A DNA stretch of 64,000 nt from the NCBI RefSeq assembly GCF_000497205.1, contig NZ_AYJW01000010.1, positions 1 to 64,000 of the forward strand, read 5' to 3'. The notes under the pieces are model-generated. The model was given only the letters and a program-made list of their open reading frames with translations. It did no database searches and had not been told where the DNA came from. Both the position numbers and the translations under genes were made by a program. Of the stretch, positions 18,626-27,136 are shown in pieces. This DNA is from Saccharopolyspora rectivirgula DSM 43747. Its GTDB lineage: Bacteria > Actinomycetota > Actinomycetes > Mycobacteriales > Pseudonocardiaceae. Within the stretch, counting starts at the first letter, position 1. Each line of letters begins with the position of its first letter.

Positions 18626-19239
18626 TGAGTTCACCGGAAAAGCCCAGCGAACCATCCAGGGTGAGGATCGCCGGTTACAGCCTGATCGGAGCTGGCGCGA
18701 TCGCCGCGGTGTTCGGCTTCGTCACGTTGGCCTCCGGTGGGCAGGAGGAGCAAGCGGCTCCGCTGCCGCCGGAGCAGTTCGCCACGTCTTCCGCGCGGGT
18801 CCCGGCGGACAGCGCCGAACCGGCTCCCGCGCAGCCCCCGCAACAGGACACTTCGGACACCGCGGCGCAGGCTCCGGAACAGCGGCCCGGCGAAGCGGTC
18901 CCGCAGGATCCGGAGGACACCGCGGAAGAACCCGCGCCGAGCAAGGTGCTCGTCCGGGTCTACAACAACAGCACCATCCGCGGACTGGCCGGTCGAGCCG
19001 GGGAGGAGATCCGCCGGCTCGGCTACGAAGTGCCGGAGGTGGGCAACTACTCGGCCGGGATCATCCCCACCACGACGGTCTACTACACCCCGGGGACCGA
19101 GGAGGAACGGCACGCCCGCGAACTGGCCACGCTGCTCGGCGCTCGAGCCGAACCGCGCTTCGCCGGCATCCAGGACGCCAAACCCGGGCTGATCGTCATC
19201 CTCACCAACGACTACAGCTCGCCGAGCACGCCCAAGTGA
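18625..19239 (+). CDS. LytR C-terminal domain (LytR_C) membrane-anchored protein
   Basis: About 204 residues: a short basic N-terminus, one membrane helix (about 15-37), a Pro/Ala/Gln/Glu-rich extracellular linker (about 40-105) and a LytR_C domain (about 108-198) starting VLVRVYNNSTIRGLAGRA. Such proteins face the cell wall and are thought to act with LytR-CpsA-Psr enzymes; no LCP catalytic domain is present here. The ATG overlaps the upstream stop. It ends three bases before the convergent CDC48-like gene. In mycobacteria the equivalent pair is Rv0430-Rv0431. Confidence 0.8.
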   Translation: MSSPEKPSEPSRVRIAGYSLIGAGAIAAVFGFVTLASGGQEEQAAPLPPEQFATSSARVPADSAEPAPAQPPQQDTSDTAAQAPEQRPGEAVPQDPEDTAEEPAPSKVLVRVYNNSTIRGLAGRAGEEIRRLGYEVPEVGNYSAGIIPTTTVYYTPGTEEERHARELATLLGARAEPRFAGIQDAKPGLIVILTNDYSSPSTPK

Positions 19240-19242
19240 GCC

Positions 19243-21468
19243 TCACGCCTTCCGGCTCTCGGCGTAGGACTCCAGGTGCGCCAGCTGGGCGGGGTCCAGC
19301 GACGGGCGGACCACTTCGCGCGCTCGCCGCAGGTGGGCGTCCGTCACCTCGGTGGCGCTGATGGACTCGCGCATCGCGGTGAGCGCGGCCTCCCGGACCA
19401 GCGCCGCGCAGTCGGCGGCCGAATAGCCGTCCAGCTCCGCGGCGAGCGCGGCCAGGTCCACGTCGTCGGCCAGCGGGGTGTTCCGGGCCGCCGAGCGCAG
19501 GATGGCCTCCCGGGCGTCGGCGTCCGGCGGCGGCACGTACACCAGCCGCTCCAGTCGACCCGGGCGCAGCAGCGCCGGGTCCACCAGGTCCGGGCGGTTG
19601 GTCGCGCCCAGCACCACCACCTCGCGCAGCGGCTCCACCCCGTCGAGCTCGGTGAGCAGGGCCGCCACCACCCGGTCGGACACCCCGGAGTCGGACGACT
19701 GGCCGCGGCGCGGCGCCAGCGCGTCGACCTCGTCCAGGAAGACGAGGGCCGGTGCGGCGTTGGCGGCCCGCAGGAACAGCTCCCGCACCGCCCGCTCGGA
19801 CTCGCCGACCCACTTGTCCATCAGCTCGGCGCCCTTGACCGCGAAGACGTTCAACCGGCCGCTGCCCGCCAACGCCCGCACCAGGAAGGTCTTGCCGCAG
19901 CCAGGCGGTCCGTAGAGCAGCACGCCGCGCGGCGGTTCGACGCCGAGCCGGGTGAACGAGTCCGGGTACTGCAGCGGCCACAGCACCGACTCGGTGAGGG
20001 CCTGCTTCACCTCGGTCATGTCCCCGACGTCGTCCAAGGTGAGCCCGCCGGTCTGCAGGTCGTCCGAAGCCGACATCGAGATCGGGCGCACCGAGGACAG
20101 CGCGTCCAGCAGGTCCTGCTGGCAGATGCTCGGGTTCTCCGGCGCGTCCTGCTGCCGCAACGCGGCGCACACCGCGGCTTCCCGGCACAGCGCTTCCAGG
20201 TCGGCCGCGGCGAAACCGGGGGTCCGCGCGGCGATCTCGGCCAACTGGACCTCGGGGTCCAGCGGTGTGCTGCGCAGCAGGACGCGCAGGATTTCCGCCC
20301 GGGTGTCCTCGTCCGGCATGGCGAGGGTCAGTTCCCGGTCCACCACGCCGGGCTCGCGCAGCCGGGGGTCGATGGACTCGGGAGCGGAGCTGGTCACCAC
20401 GACGGCCAAGCCCTCGGTGCTGAGCGCGGTGTTCAGCACGTCCAGGGCCACCGTCGCCAGCGGGGGCGGGTCGTTGGCCGGGAGCAGGCTTTCCACATCG
20501 GTCAGCAGCAGCACGCAGTTGCCGTTGCCGGCGGTGCGCACCGCTCGGTCCACCGAGTTCTGCAGCTGCTCGGCGGCCTGCTTGGCCTCCAGCGCGGCGA
20601 TGCTGGGAGCGGCGACTTCGACCAGGCCGGCGCCGAGCTCGTGGGCCACCGCACGGGCCAAAGTGGACTTTCCCACTCCGGGTGGGCCGCTGAGCAGGAC
20701 CCCGAGCCGGGGTTCGGCACCGAGCTGGCGCAGCAGCTCGGGGTGCTGGAACGACAGGCTCAACCACTCGGTGAGCCGTTTCGCGGCGGTGCGGTTGCCG
20801 GCCAGGTCCGCCAGCGCCGGGGGCTGCGGCGCTTGCGCCGGTTCGGCGTTCGGCGGCGCGGTGGCGACGTCCGGTTGCGGGGCGGGGCCCGCAGTGGGCT
20901 CCGCCGCCGACGCGTCCCGCCAGCTGACCACAGTGGATGGATGAACGGTCACCGGCCCGGCCGGGTCCGCGGAACTGATGGTGATCAGCTCGCTGGTCCA
21001 CGTGATGCCGAGGGAGTTGCCGAGCTTGCGCCGCACCTCGGCGGCCTGGGACGAGCGGTTCGGCGACACGTCCTGCGGCAGCAGCGAGACGGTGTCCCCG
21101 GGGCAGAAGACCTTGCCGGCCAAGGCGAGGCGCACGGTCTCGGGGGACAGCGACGCGTGCGCCAACCGGGAACCGGTGACGTGCACGTGCTTGGCCGGGC
21201 GCACCGGCACCGGCGCGACCCCGACCTGCGCCCCCTCGGTCAACCCCAGGTTCATCAACGTGAGCTCGTCGAGCAGGACGATACCGGTGGGGGAGGTGCG
21301 GGGCGCCGGGGCGGCCAGGGCCGCGGTCACCCGGGCACCGGTCAACTGCACCGCGTCCCACGAGCGCAGGTCGAGGGCGTTCAGGACCTCGGGGTGCAGC
21401 CGGACGATCCCGCGCCGGTTGTCCGTGGCGGAGGACGACAGCCTGGCGGTCAGCGTGATGGACGGCAC
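19243..21468 (-). CDS. CDC48/VCP-like AAA+ ATPase with two AAA modules
   Basis: A 741-residue protein: N-terminal substrate-binding region (1-190), a Pro/Ala-rich linker, D1 AAA (about 220-460) and D2 AAA (about 475-740). The D2 site is complete: GPPGCGKT (520-527), FLDEVDAL (577-584), the ATNRPD sensor and RPGRLERL with arginine fingers. D1 has an intact Walker A (GPPGVGKST, 261-269), but the Walker B reads LLLTDVES instead of a DE pair, so D1 may bind without efficient hydrolysis. The mycobacterial relative is Rv0435c. It likely unfolds or extracts proteins. Its GTG start lacks a ribosome site and may be leaderless. It is immediately downstream of pssA. Confidence 0.85.
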   Translation of the reverse strand: MPSITLTARLSSSATDNRRGIVRLHPEVLNALDLRSWDAVQLTGARVTAALAAPAPRTSPTGIVLLDELTLMNLGLTEGAQVGVAPVPVRPAKHVHVTGSRLAHASLSPETVRLALAGKVFCPGDTVSLLPQDVSPNRSSQAAEVRRKLGNSLGITWTSELITISSADPAGPVTVHPSTVVSWRDASAAEPTAGPAPQPDVATAPPNAEPAQAPQPPALADLAGNRTAAKRLTEWLSLSFQHPELLRQLGAEPRLGVLLSGPPGVGKSTLARAVAHELGAGLVEVAAPSIAALEAKQAAEQLQNSVDRAVRTAGNGNCVLLLTDVESLLPANDPPPLATVALDVLNTALSTEGLAVVVTSSAPESIDPRLREPGVVDRELTLAMPDEDTRAEILRVLLRSTPLDPEVQLAEIAARTPGFAAADLEALCREAAVCAALRQQDAPENPSICQQDLLDALSSVRPISMSASDDLQTGGLTLDDVGDMTEVKQALTESVLWPLQYPDSFTRLGVEPPRGVLLYGPPGCGKTFLVRALAGSGRLNVFAVKGAELMDKWVGESERAVRELFLRAANAAPALVFLDEVDALAPRRGQSSDSGVSDRVVAALLTELDGVEPLREVVVLGATNRPDLVDPALLRPGRLERLVYVPPPDADAREAILRSAARNTPLADDVDLAALAAELDGYSAADCAALVREAALTAMRESISATEVTDAHLRRAREVVRPSLDPAQLAHLESYAESRKA

Positions 21469-21529
21469 GGGACCGAGCTTACTGGCGGCCGATCGGCGGG
21501 GTGGCCAGGAAGCCCCGATTCCCGGCGGA

Positions 21530-22471
21530 TCAGCGCGGCTGCTGGCTGTTGTTCCGGTTGCGGCGCAACTCCAGCCGGCGCCAACTGCGCCGCGGCCCGC
21601 CCGGGCCGTTGTTCCGCAGGGGCAGCCGGACCCGTCGAGCGGCGCCCGCGACCCGGCGGCGCAGCGGTCTCCGCAACCCGAGCTGCCGCTGGGTGCGGCG
21701 GATCGCCCGGCGCTCCCGCGGCGGCACCGACCAGGCCTCGGGGTGCCGGGCCAGCCAGCGGTACCGGTGCACCGCGAACGGGATGTGCAGCACGTACAGC
21801 AGCAGCACGACCGCGAGCGCCACCAGCGGGTAGGTGATGATCCCGGCGGCCACGAGCGCGACCGCCACCAACAGCGGGGCCATCGCCTTCGCCGGCACCT
21901 TCACGGTCTTCAGCGACAGGGTCGGGATCCGGCTGACCGCCAGCAGCGCCACCCCCAGCAGCCAGACCATCACCACCGGCTCCTGCGCCCACCAGCCGAG
22001 GTGCCCGAACTGCGCGCTCAGCAGCAGCGGGAACAACGCCAGCAGGCCGGCCGCCGGGGCCGGCACGCCGACGAAGAACTCCTTGGCGTACGGGGGTTGG
22101 TTGGTGTCCTCCAGCAGCGTGTTGAACCGCGCCAGGCGCAGCACCATGCACACCGCGAACAGCAGGGCCACCAGCCAGCCGGCGCGGCTGCCCTGCAGCT
22201 GCCAGATGTAGACGGTCAGCGCCGGGGCCACCCCGAACGACATCGCGTCGGCGAGGGAGTCGAGCTCGGCGCCCATCTTCGAGGTGGCGTCCAGCATCCG
22301 GGCGATCCGCCCGTCCAGGCCGTCCAGGACGGCGGCGACGCTGATCGCGGCCAGGGCGCCCAGCGGGTGGCCGGCCAGCGCGAAGTACACCGCCGACAGC
22401 CCGGAGCACATGGCCAGGACGGTGATCGCGTTGGGCAGCAGCCTCACACCGGGAGTGGTGCGCACGCTCAT
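21530..22471 (-). CDS. pssA: CDP-diacylglycerol--serine O-phosphatidyltransferase
   Basis: A 313-residue integral membrane enzyme making phosphatidylserine. The CDP-alcohol phosphotransferase signature D-G-x2-A-R-x8-G-x3-D-x3-D is exact at 53-75. About seven hydrophobic helices follow. The last 60 residues are an unusual Arg-rich cytosolic tail (RRRVAGAARRVRLPLRNN and onward) that is longer than in typical PssA and may touch acidic lipids or RNA. The ATG at 22471 overlaps the psd stop (ATGA), so the two are translationally coupled in the order psd-pssA. Confidence 0.92.
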   Translation of the reverse strand: MSVRTTPGVRLLPNAITVLAMCSGLSAVYFALAGHPLGALAAISVAAVLDGLDGRIARMLDATSKMGAELDSLADAMSFGVAPALTVYIWQLQGSRAGWLVALLFAVCMVLRLARFNTLLEDTNQPPYAKEFFVGVPAPAAGLLALFPLLLSAQFGHLGWWAQEPVVMVWLLGVALLAVSRIPTLSLKTVKVPAKAMAPLLVAVALVAAGIITYPLVALAVVLLLYVLHIPFAVHRYRWLARHPEAWSVPPRERRAIRRTQRQLGLRRPLRRRVAGAARRVRLPLRNNGPGGPRRSWRRLELRRNRNNSQQPR

Positions 22472-23190
22472 GACGCGCGGCGCTCCTCGGGCAGTTCGGC
22501 GAGCACGGTCTCCCCGCCGATGGTCCGCTGGCCGGGCTCGACCAGGACGCGGCTGTCGCGGGGGACGTAGAGGTCCACCCGGGAGCCGAAGCGGATCAGC
22601 CCGTAGGTCGCGCCGGCCTGCACGGTGTCCCCCTCGGAGACCGAGCAGACGATGCGCCGGGCCACCAGTCCGGCGATCTGCACCACGGCCACTTCGACGC
22701 CGTCGTCGGAGCGGATCACCAGGGAGTTCCGCTCGTTGTCCTCGCTGGCCTTGTCCAGGTCGGCGGACAGGAACTTGCCCGGGCGGTACACCGCCTTGGT
22801 GATCTTCCCGCTCAGCGGAACGCGCTGGACGTGCACGTCGAACACGGTCAGGAAAACGCTGATGCGGGTCATCGGGGCGTCCGGGAGCCCGAGCTCCGGC
22901 GGGGGCGTCGCCGACTCGACGTGGGCGACCGTGCCGTCGGCCGGGGCCACGGCTATCCCGGTCCGGGAAGGGGTGACCCGTCGAGGCTCGCGGAAGAACC
23001 ACGCGCACCAGGCCGCGACCACCCCGCCGAGCACTCCCAGCGGGCGCCACAGGCGGCGCAACAGCAAGGCCGCGAGAACTGCTCCGAGAACGAACGGCTT
23101 CCCGGCAGGGTGCATCGGCGGAACTGTTTCACGGGCCAGGGTCACCAGGTGCGCCAGGGTGCTCTTGTTCGGTTCTGCTTCGGTGCTCAT
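22468..23190 (-). CDS. psd: Phosphatidylserine decarboxylase proenzyme
   Basis: A 240-residue short-form Psd that converts phosphatidylserine to phosphatidylethanolamine. Two hydrophobic segments (about 32-66) anchor it. The catalytic core carries VAPADGTV and FLTVFDVHVQRVP. The self-cleavage site is Gly202-Ser203 in RFGSRVD; the serine becomes the pyruvoyl group of the alpha chain. The ATG at 23190 gives the family length. Its 3' end overlaps pssA. The nearly 600 bases upstream contain a short frame with a good ribosome site and a very strong hairpin. Confidence 0.9.
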   Translation of the reverse strand: MSTEAEPNKSTLAHLVTLARETVPPMHPAGKPFVLGAVLAALLLRRLWRPLGVLGGVVAAWCAWFFREPRRVTPSRTGIAVAPADGTVAHVESATPPPELGLPDAPMTRISVFLTVFDVHVQRVPLSGKITKAVYRPGKFLSADLDKASEDNERNSLVIRSDDGVEVAVVQIAGLVARRIVCSVSEGDTVQAGATYGLIRFGSRVDLYVPRDSRVLVEPGQRTIGGETVLAELPEERRAS

Positions 23191-23450
23191 CGAAGTACTA
23201 CGCCCTCGGGTCGGCAATCTTGACTGGCGTGCCGGCGCGCGCCGGAACAACGCGGACTACGGCCGGTGCCGTTGTCGCTACAGCATCGCGGACGCCGTTC
23301 CCCGACCAGCTGCAGGGGGCGTGGTGGGTCACGCGGTGCTGGCCAGAGCGCTGACTCGCTTGCTCGAGCCGTTCGCAGGCCCGGCAGCGGACGCAGCGCT
23401 CACCACGGCTGTGCCATCGGGATCGACGCTACCGAAACCGGGAGCGACCG

Positions 23451-23648
23451 CTACCGGAACTCCACCGGGGTCCGGACGAGCCGAGGGCGGGACCTGCGCC
23501 CCCGAACGCGCGAGTCCCGCCCTCGGCTTGCGACCGCAAGGCGACTCCCCGTTGACGCCACGCGATCGCTCCGCCAGGTCCGTGCGCCCCCCGACGGCAC
23601 ACGGCCCCTCGGATTCCGCACCAGCAGTTGCGCGGATGCGGATGTCAT
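23451..23648 (-). CDS. Putative small basic protein or leader ORF
   Basis: A 65-codon frame starting ATG at 23648 with CGAGGAGAA seven bases upstream, an excellent ribosome site. A TACACT -10-like box lies further upstream near the GTGTAA/GTTCAC palindrome. The product is very rich in Arg and Ser, without a recognisable domain. A perfect 14-bp hairpin falls inside its second half. It may therefore be a leader whose translation affects termination ahead of psd, or a real short gene ending in structured RNA. Confidence 0.35.
   Translation of the reverse strand: MTSASAQLLVRNPRGRVPSGGARTWRSDRVASTGSRLAVASRGRDSRVRGRRSRPRLVRTPVEFR
23480..23527. terminator. Strong 14-bp hairpin upstream of psd
   Basis: GCCGAGGGCGGGAC (23480-23493) is perfectly complementary to GTCCCGCCCTCGGC (23514-23527), with a 20-base loop. 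It could stop transcription from the region above it (minus strand) before psd, or act as an attenuator. No U-tract follows on either strand. Confidence 0.5.
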
Positions 23649-23684
23649 GTGCTGTTCTCCTCGCGATGTGTCACGCGACCCCCA

Positions 23685-23700
23685 GTGTAATTGAGTTCAC
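23685..23700. promoter_or_regulatory. Near-palindromic operator candidate
   Basis: GTGTAATTGAGTTCAC has GTG/CAC ends and mostly complementary inner bases (GTGTAA against GTTCAC). It is markedly A+T-rich for this genome and lies in the probable promoter of the short minus-strand frame at 23648. The cognate regulator is not known. Confidence 0.35.
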
Positions 23701-23777
23701 ATGGGGCAAGTAGCTGCCATCGGAGGACCTTGGGTGAGGCAAATATCACTTTCCGTGTCCGCTCGGTGGCGTGGTCC

Positions 23778-25739
23778 TCACTCCGCGGCGTCTTCGCCGC
23801 TGACGGACAGGCGAGCCCCCATCAACTCCCCGATGCCCCCGTACGGGTCACCGTGCTCCATGGCGTCCGGGCAACTGCGCAGCTCGAGCTCGGCCACCCC
23901 GTCCTCGTCGGCCTCCGCGCCCGCCTCGGCGACCTCAGACACGGCGTACTCGTCCAGGTAGAGCTCGACGCGCAGGGACCAGTTGCCGCTGCGCTGCTCC
24001 AACCGGGCCGCGGCGATGTCCCGGGTGTCGGCCCACTGCGCGCCCGGGCGCTGCCGCGCCTCCTCGATCGGCTCCTGGGCCAGCTCCCGCAGCTTCTCCC
24101 GCTCCGCCTGGCTCAGCCAGCCCAGCGCCCCGGCGGCCAGCCGCCGGACGGTGCTCACCGCGCTCGGCAGCAACAGCAGTCCGCGGTCGGTGACCAGCAG
24201 GTCGTAGGTCCCCCCGGAGCACCGCACCGGGCTGATGATCCCGGCCAGGACCGGTTCCGGATCGGCCGCCGGCGGGCGGGAGTGGTTCAACGGCACCCCC
24301 AGGTCCACCAGCGCCCGGTGCAGCCCCGGGACCAACCGGGGATCGCACACCGCCGGCCGCACCAGGCGGTCCGGATCCAGCAACCTGCCGTTGGCCAGCC
24401 GCACCACGGACTTGCCGCCCCAGTTGAGCTCGTGGTGCGCCCGGCGAGCGCAGATCAGCGCGTCGACCACGGCCGCCCCCAGCAGTTCGGTGAGCGTGTC
24501 GACCGCGGCCTGCTCCACCCGGTCCGGGTCCAGCCCCGGATTGAGCACCGGGTTGACCAGGTTCCTCCCGTCGCCGTGGTGGATCGCGGCCAGCACCCCG
24601 CCGATCGTCGGATCGATCGGCAGCCCGCTCTGCGCCACCGCCGCGCTGAGCTGGGCCGTTTGGCCGGCCACCTGCTCCGCACCGGCCAGCCGGGCCAGCT
24701 CCGGCCACGGGATCCGCGGGCCGAGTCCCTCCACCAGCAGCTCGTCCTCGATGGCCGGCACGCTGCTGCGCGGATCGTGCAGCAGGGAGAACGCGGGCTG
24801 CTCGTCGACCTGCTGCTCCTTGGCCTTCACCCGCTTGAGCGCGGCCACGCGCTGCTGCGCGCTCGGCCGCCCGTCGGCCGGTGGCTGCTCATCGCTGATC
24901 TTCTGCTTGACCAGCTCGCTCAGCTGCGGGCGACGGGCCGGGTGCTCCATGAAGGATTTGAACCCGAGCAGCACGTCGGGGGTGCGGCTGACCGCGGAAG
25001 CCATGCTCAGGTACTCGTCGGAGTACTCCCGCCAGCCGATCTTGATCGCCACCGCCTTACGCAGCGCGGTGATCGCCGGGCGCTTGCCGGCGGTCCGGGC
25101 CGCCACGGCATCGGCGAGGAACCTGCCCTGCGGGAACTCCCCGGCCGTCGCCGCGTACATCCGGGCGTACCCGCCGAACAGCCACTTCGTCGGTCCGCTG
25201 GGCAGCTCCCGGAGCGCGTGCTGCACGCTGCCGGCGATCCGCTCCGCCGCCGGGGCCAGCCCGCGCTCGGCGGACAGCAGCCCCACTTCTTGGGCGAGCA
25301 CCGCCCGCAGCTCGCTGACGTTGAGCGCGGCCAGCAGCGGCAGTCCGATCTCCAGGCAGCGGCTCCGGGGGCGCAGGCCGAGCAGGACGGAGTCCTCCCG
25401 CACCGCGACCGCCGGCTCCGAGGTGATCCGGACCTCGTCGAAGTCCGGGGCGTCCGCGGCCGCGCAGACCGAGTCCACCAGTTCCCACAGGGCCTTGTGC
25501 TCACCGCGCTCCACCGGGACACCGCGGAAGCGCTGCCGCGGGCGCAGCACCGCCCGCAGCCCCACGGCGAACAGCGCGGCGACCACCACCGCGGCCAGTG
25601 CCGCCTCCACCCCGCTGCCGGGGGAATAGCGGAAGGTGAACAGGGCGATCGCCAGCAGTCCCAGGACTACTGCGATCGGCAGGGCGAAGAAACCGATGTG
25701 CAACGCCAGCGCCACAGCGGCGCGCCAGGGGCCACGCAA
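23778..25739 (-). CDS. M48-peptidase-like membrane protein with a degenerate active site
   Basis: A 653-residue protein with two N-terminal membrane helices (about 10-36 and 45-65) and a domain laid out like M48 (HtpX/Ste24-like) peptidases: the RxRxRGVPVERGEHKALWELV entry, then LPLLAALNVSELRAVLAQE. Where active members have HExxH, this one has QEVGL (150-154), so both zinc-binding histidines are missing. It is probably a non-catalytic descendant, perhaps a membrane scaffold. The rest is soluble and of unknown fold. The start is taken as TTG 25739 with GGAG ten bases upstream. It lies between moeA and the psd-pssA pair on the same strand. Confidence 0.65.
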   Translation of the reverse strand: MRGPWRAAVALALHIGFFALPIAVVLGLLAIALFTFRYSPGSGVEAALAAVVVAALFAVGLRAVLRPRQRFRGVPVERGEHKALWELVDSVCAAADAPDFDEVRITSEPAVAVREDSVLLGLRPRSRCLEIGLPLLAALNVSELRAVLAQEVGLLSAERGLAPAAERIAGSVQHALRELPSGPTKWLFGGYARMYAATAGEFPQGRFLADAVAARTAGKRPAITALRKAVAIKIGWREYSDEYLSMASAVSRTPDVLLGFKSFMEHPARRPQLSELVKQKISDEQPPADGRPSAQQRVAALKRVKAKEQQVDEQPAFSLLHDPRSSVPAIEDELLVEGLGPRIPWPELARLAGAEQVAGQTAQLSAAVAQSGLPIDPTIGGVLAAIHHGDGRNLVNPVLNPGLDPDRVEQAAVDTLTELLGAAVVDALICARRAHHELNWGGKSVVRLANGRLLDPDRLVRPAVCDPRLVPGLHRALVDLGVPLNHSRPPAADPEPVLAGIISPVRCSGGTYDLLVTDRGLLLLPSAVSTVRRLAAGALGWLSQAEREKLRELAQEPIEEARQRPGAQWADTRDIAAARLEQRSGNWSLRVELYLDEYAVSEVAEAGAEADEDGVAELELRSCPDAMEHGDPYGGIGELMGARLSVSGEDAAE

Positions 25740-25801
25740 CTTCGTACTACTCCGGTCGGGGGTCGGATGCGGGTGCAGTTTGCTGTCAGCGCGACTTCAG
25801 G

Positions 25802-27040
25802 TCAATCCAGCAGCACGACGTTCACCTCCGAGCTGGCTCGCAGTTCGGTGGTGTTCTCCGGGACGTCCAGCAAGCAGTTCGCCCCGGCCAGCGCGGACAG
25901 CAGGTGCGAACCGGGACCGCCCTGCAGCCGCACCGTCCGGTCGCGCGGATCGACCAGGCCACGGCGGAACTGGCGCTTGCCCGCCGGCGAGGACAACGGT
26001 TCGGTGAGCACCGCCGTCATCCGCGGCCGGTCGGCGCACCGGTGCCCCGCGGCAGCCCGCAGCGCCGGCCGCACCAGCACCTCGAAGGAAACCATCGCGC
26101 TCACCGGGTTGCCGGGGAGGGTGACCACCGCGGGGCCCCCGCGGTAGCGGCCGCAGCCCTGCGGCATGCCCGGTTGCATGGCGACCTTGACGAACTCCAC
26201 CCCGGTACCGGTGAGGGCGTCCTTGACCACCTCGTAGGCCCCGGCGCTGACCCCGCCCGAGGTGATGATCAGGTCGGTGTCCGCCACGTGCGGTTCCAGC
26301 GCCGCGTGGAACTGGTCGACGTCGTCCGGGACGAACCGCAGCAGCTCGGCCGAGCCCCCGGCCCGGCGGACCGCGGCGGCCAGCATCAGGCCGTTCGACT
26401 CGTAGATCTGCCCCGGCCGCAGCGGTTGACCGGGCGCCACCAGTTCCGAACCGGTGGACAGCACCAGCACCCGCGGTGGCCGGTGCACCCGCAGTTCCCC
26501 GGCCCCGACGGCGGCGGCGACTCCCAGCTGGGCCGGGCCCAGGGTGGTGCCCGCGGTCAACACCGCGCTGCCGGTCCGCACGTCCTCCCCGGCGCGGCGG
26601 ATGTGCGCCCCGAGGCGAGGAGCGGCCGTGATGCTCACCTGCTCGGTGCCGGCGTCGGTCTGCTCGACCGGGACCACCGAGTCGGCCCCGGGAGGGACCT
26701 GGGCGCCGGTCATGATCCGGTGCGCGGTGCCCGGCTCCAGGGGCGGCACCTCGACCCGCCCGGCGGGGACGTCCGCCCGCACCGGCAGGGTCACCGGGGT
26801 GTCCGGGCCGGCGCCGGCCAGGTCCGCCGCGCGCACCGCGTACCCGTCCATCGCGGAGTTGTCGAACGGGGGCAGTGGCACGGGGGCTGTCAGGTCGTCG
26901 GCGAGGGCCAGGCCGAGGCACTGCTCCAGCGGGCGCGTTTCCACCGGTGTCGGGGAGAGCAGCTCGGCGAGCTTGTCCTGGTACTCGGTCACCGGCAGCA
27001 AGCCGGGCGCACTGGTTGGGTTCGGCACGCCCCCGATCAT
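25802..27040 (-). CDS. moeA: Molybdopterin molybdotransferase MoeA
   Basis: A 412-residue enzyme that inserts molybdate into adenylated molybdopterin. Family motifs are PPFDNSAMDGYAVR (57-70), IMTGAQVPPGAD in domain II, STGSEL and TSGGVSAGAYE in the MPT-binding domain III, and LPGNPVSAM near the C-terminal side. Position next to pssA-psd matches Rv0438c (moeA2) of mycobacteria. It supplies cofactor for the molybdenum hydroxylase encoded 10 kb downstream in the window. Start at ATG 27040; the ribosome site is weak. Confidence 0.92.
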   Translation of the reverse strand: MIGGVPNPTSAPGLLPVTEYQDKLAELLSPTPVETRPLEQCLGLALADDLTAPVPLPPFDNSAMDGYAVRAADLAGAGPDTPVTLPVRADVPAGRVEVPPLEPGTAHRIMTGAQVPPGADSVVPVEQTDAGTEQVSITAAPRLGAHIRRAGEDVRTGSAVLTAGTTLGPAQLGVAAAVGAGELRVHRPPRVLVLSTGSELVAPGQPLRPGQIYESNGLMLAAAVRRAGGSAELLRFVPDDVDQFHAALEPHVADTDLIITSGGVSAGAYEVVKDALTGTGVEFVKVAMQPGMPQGCGRYRGGPAVVTLPGNPVSAMVSFEVLVRPALRAAAGHRCADRPRMTAVLTEPLSSPAGKRQFRRGLVDPRDRTVRLQGGPGSHLLSALAGANCLLDVPENTTELRASSEVNVVLLD

Positions 27041-27136
27041 CTGTCATACCCCGGCCGTCTGTCGTCACCCGGCGGGCAACGGCCCGCGCCCCGGCCGTGG
27101 GAAACTCTCCGATGCGCTGATCGAGGAGGTGCCCTG

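Larger units (their letters stand above)
23191..23777. other. Long intergenic region upstream of psd
   Basis: This 587-base gap holds a minus-strand short frame (23451-23648) with a strong ribosome site, a 14-bp perfect hairpin (23480-23527) and a GTGTAA-4-GTTCAC near-palindrome (23685-23700). The remainder shows no protein with family features on either strand. Confidence 0.55.
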
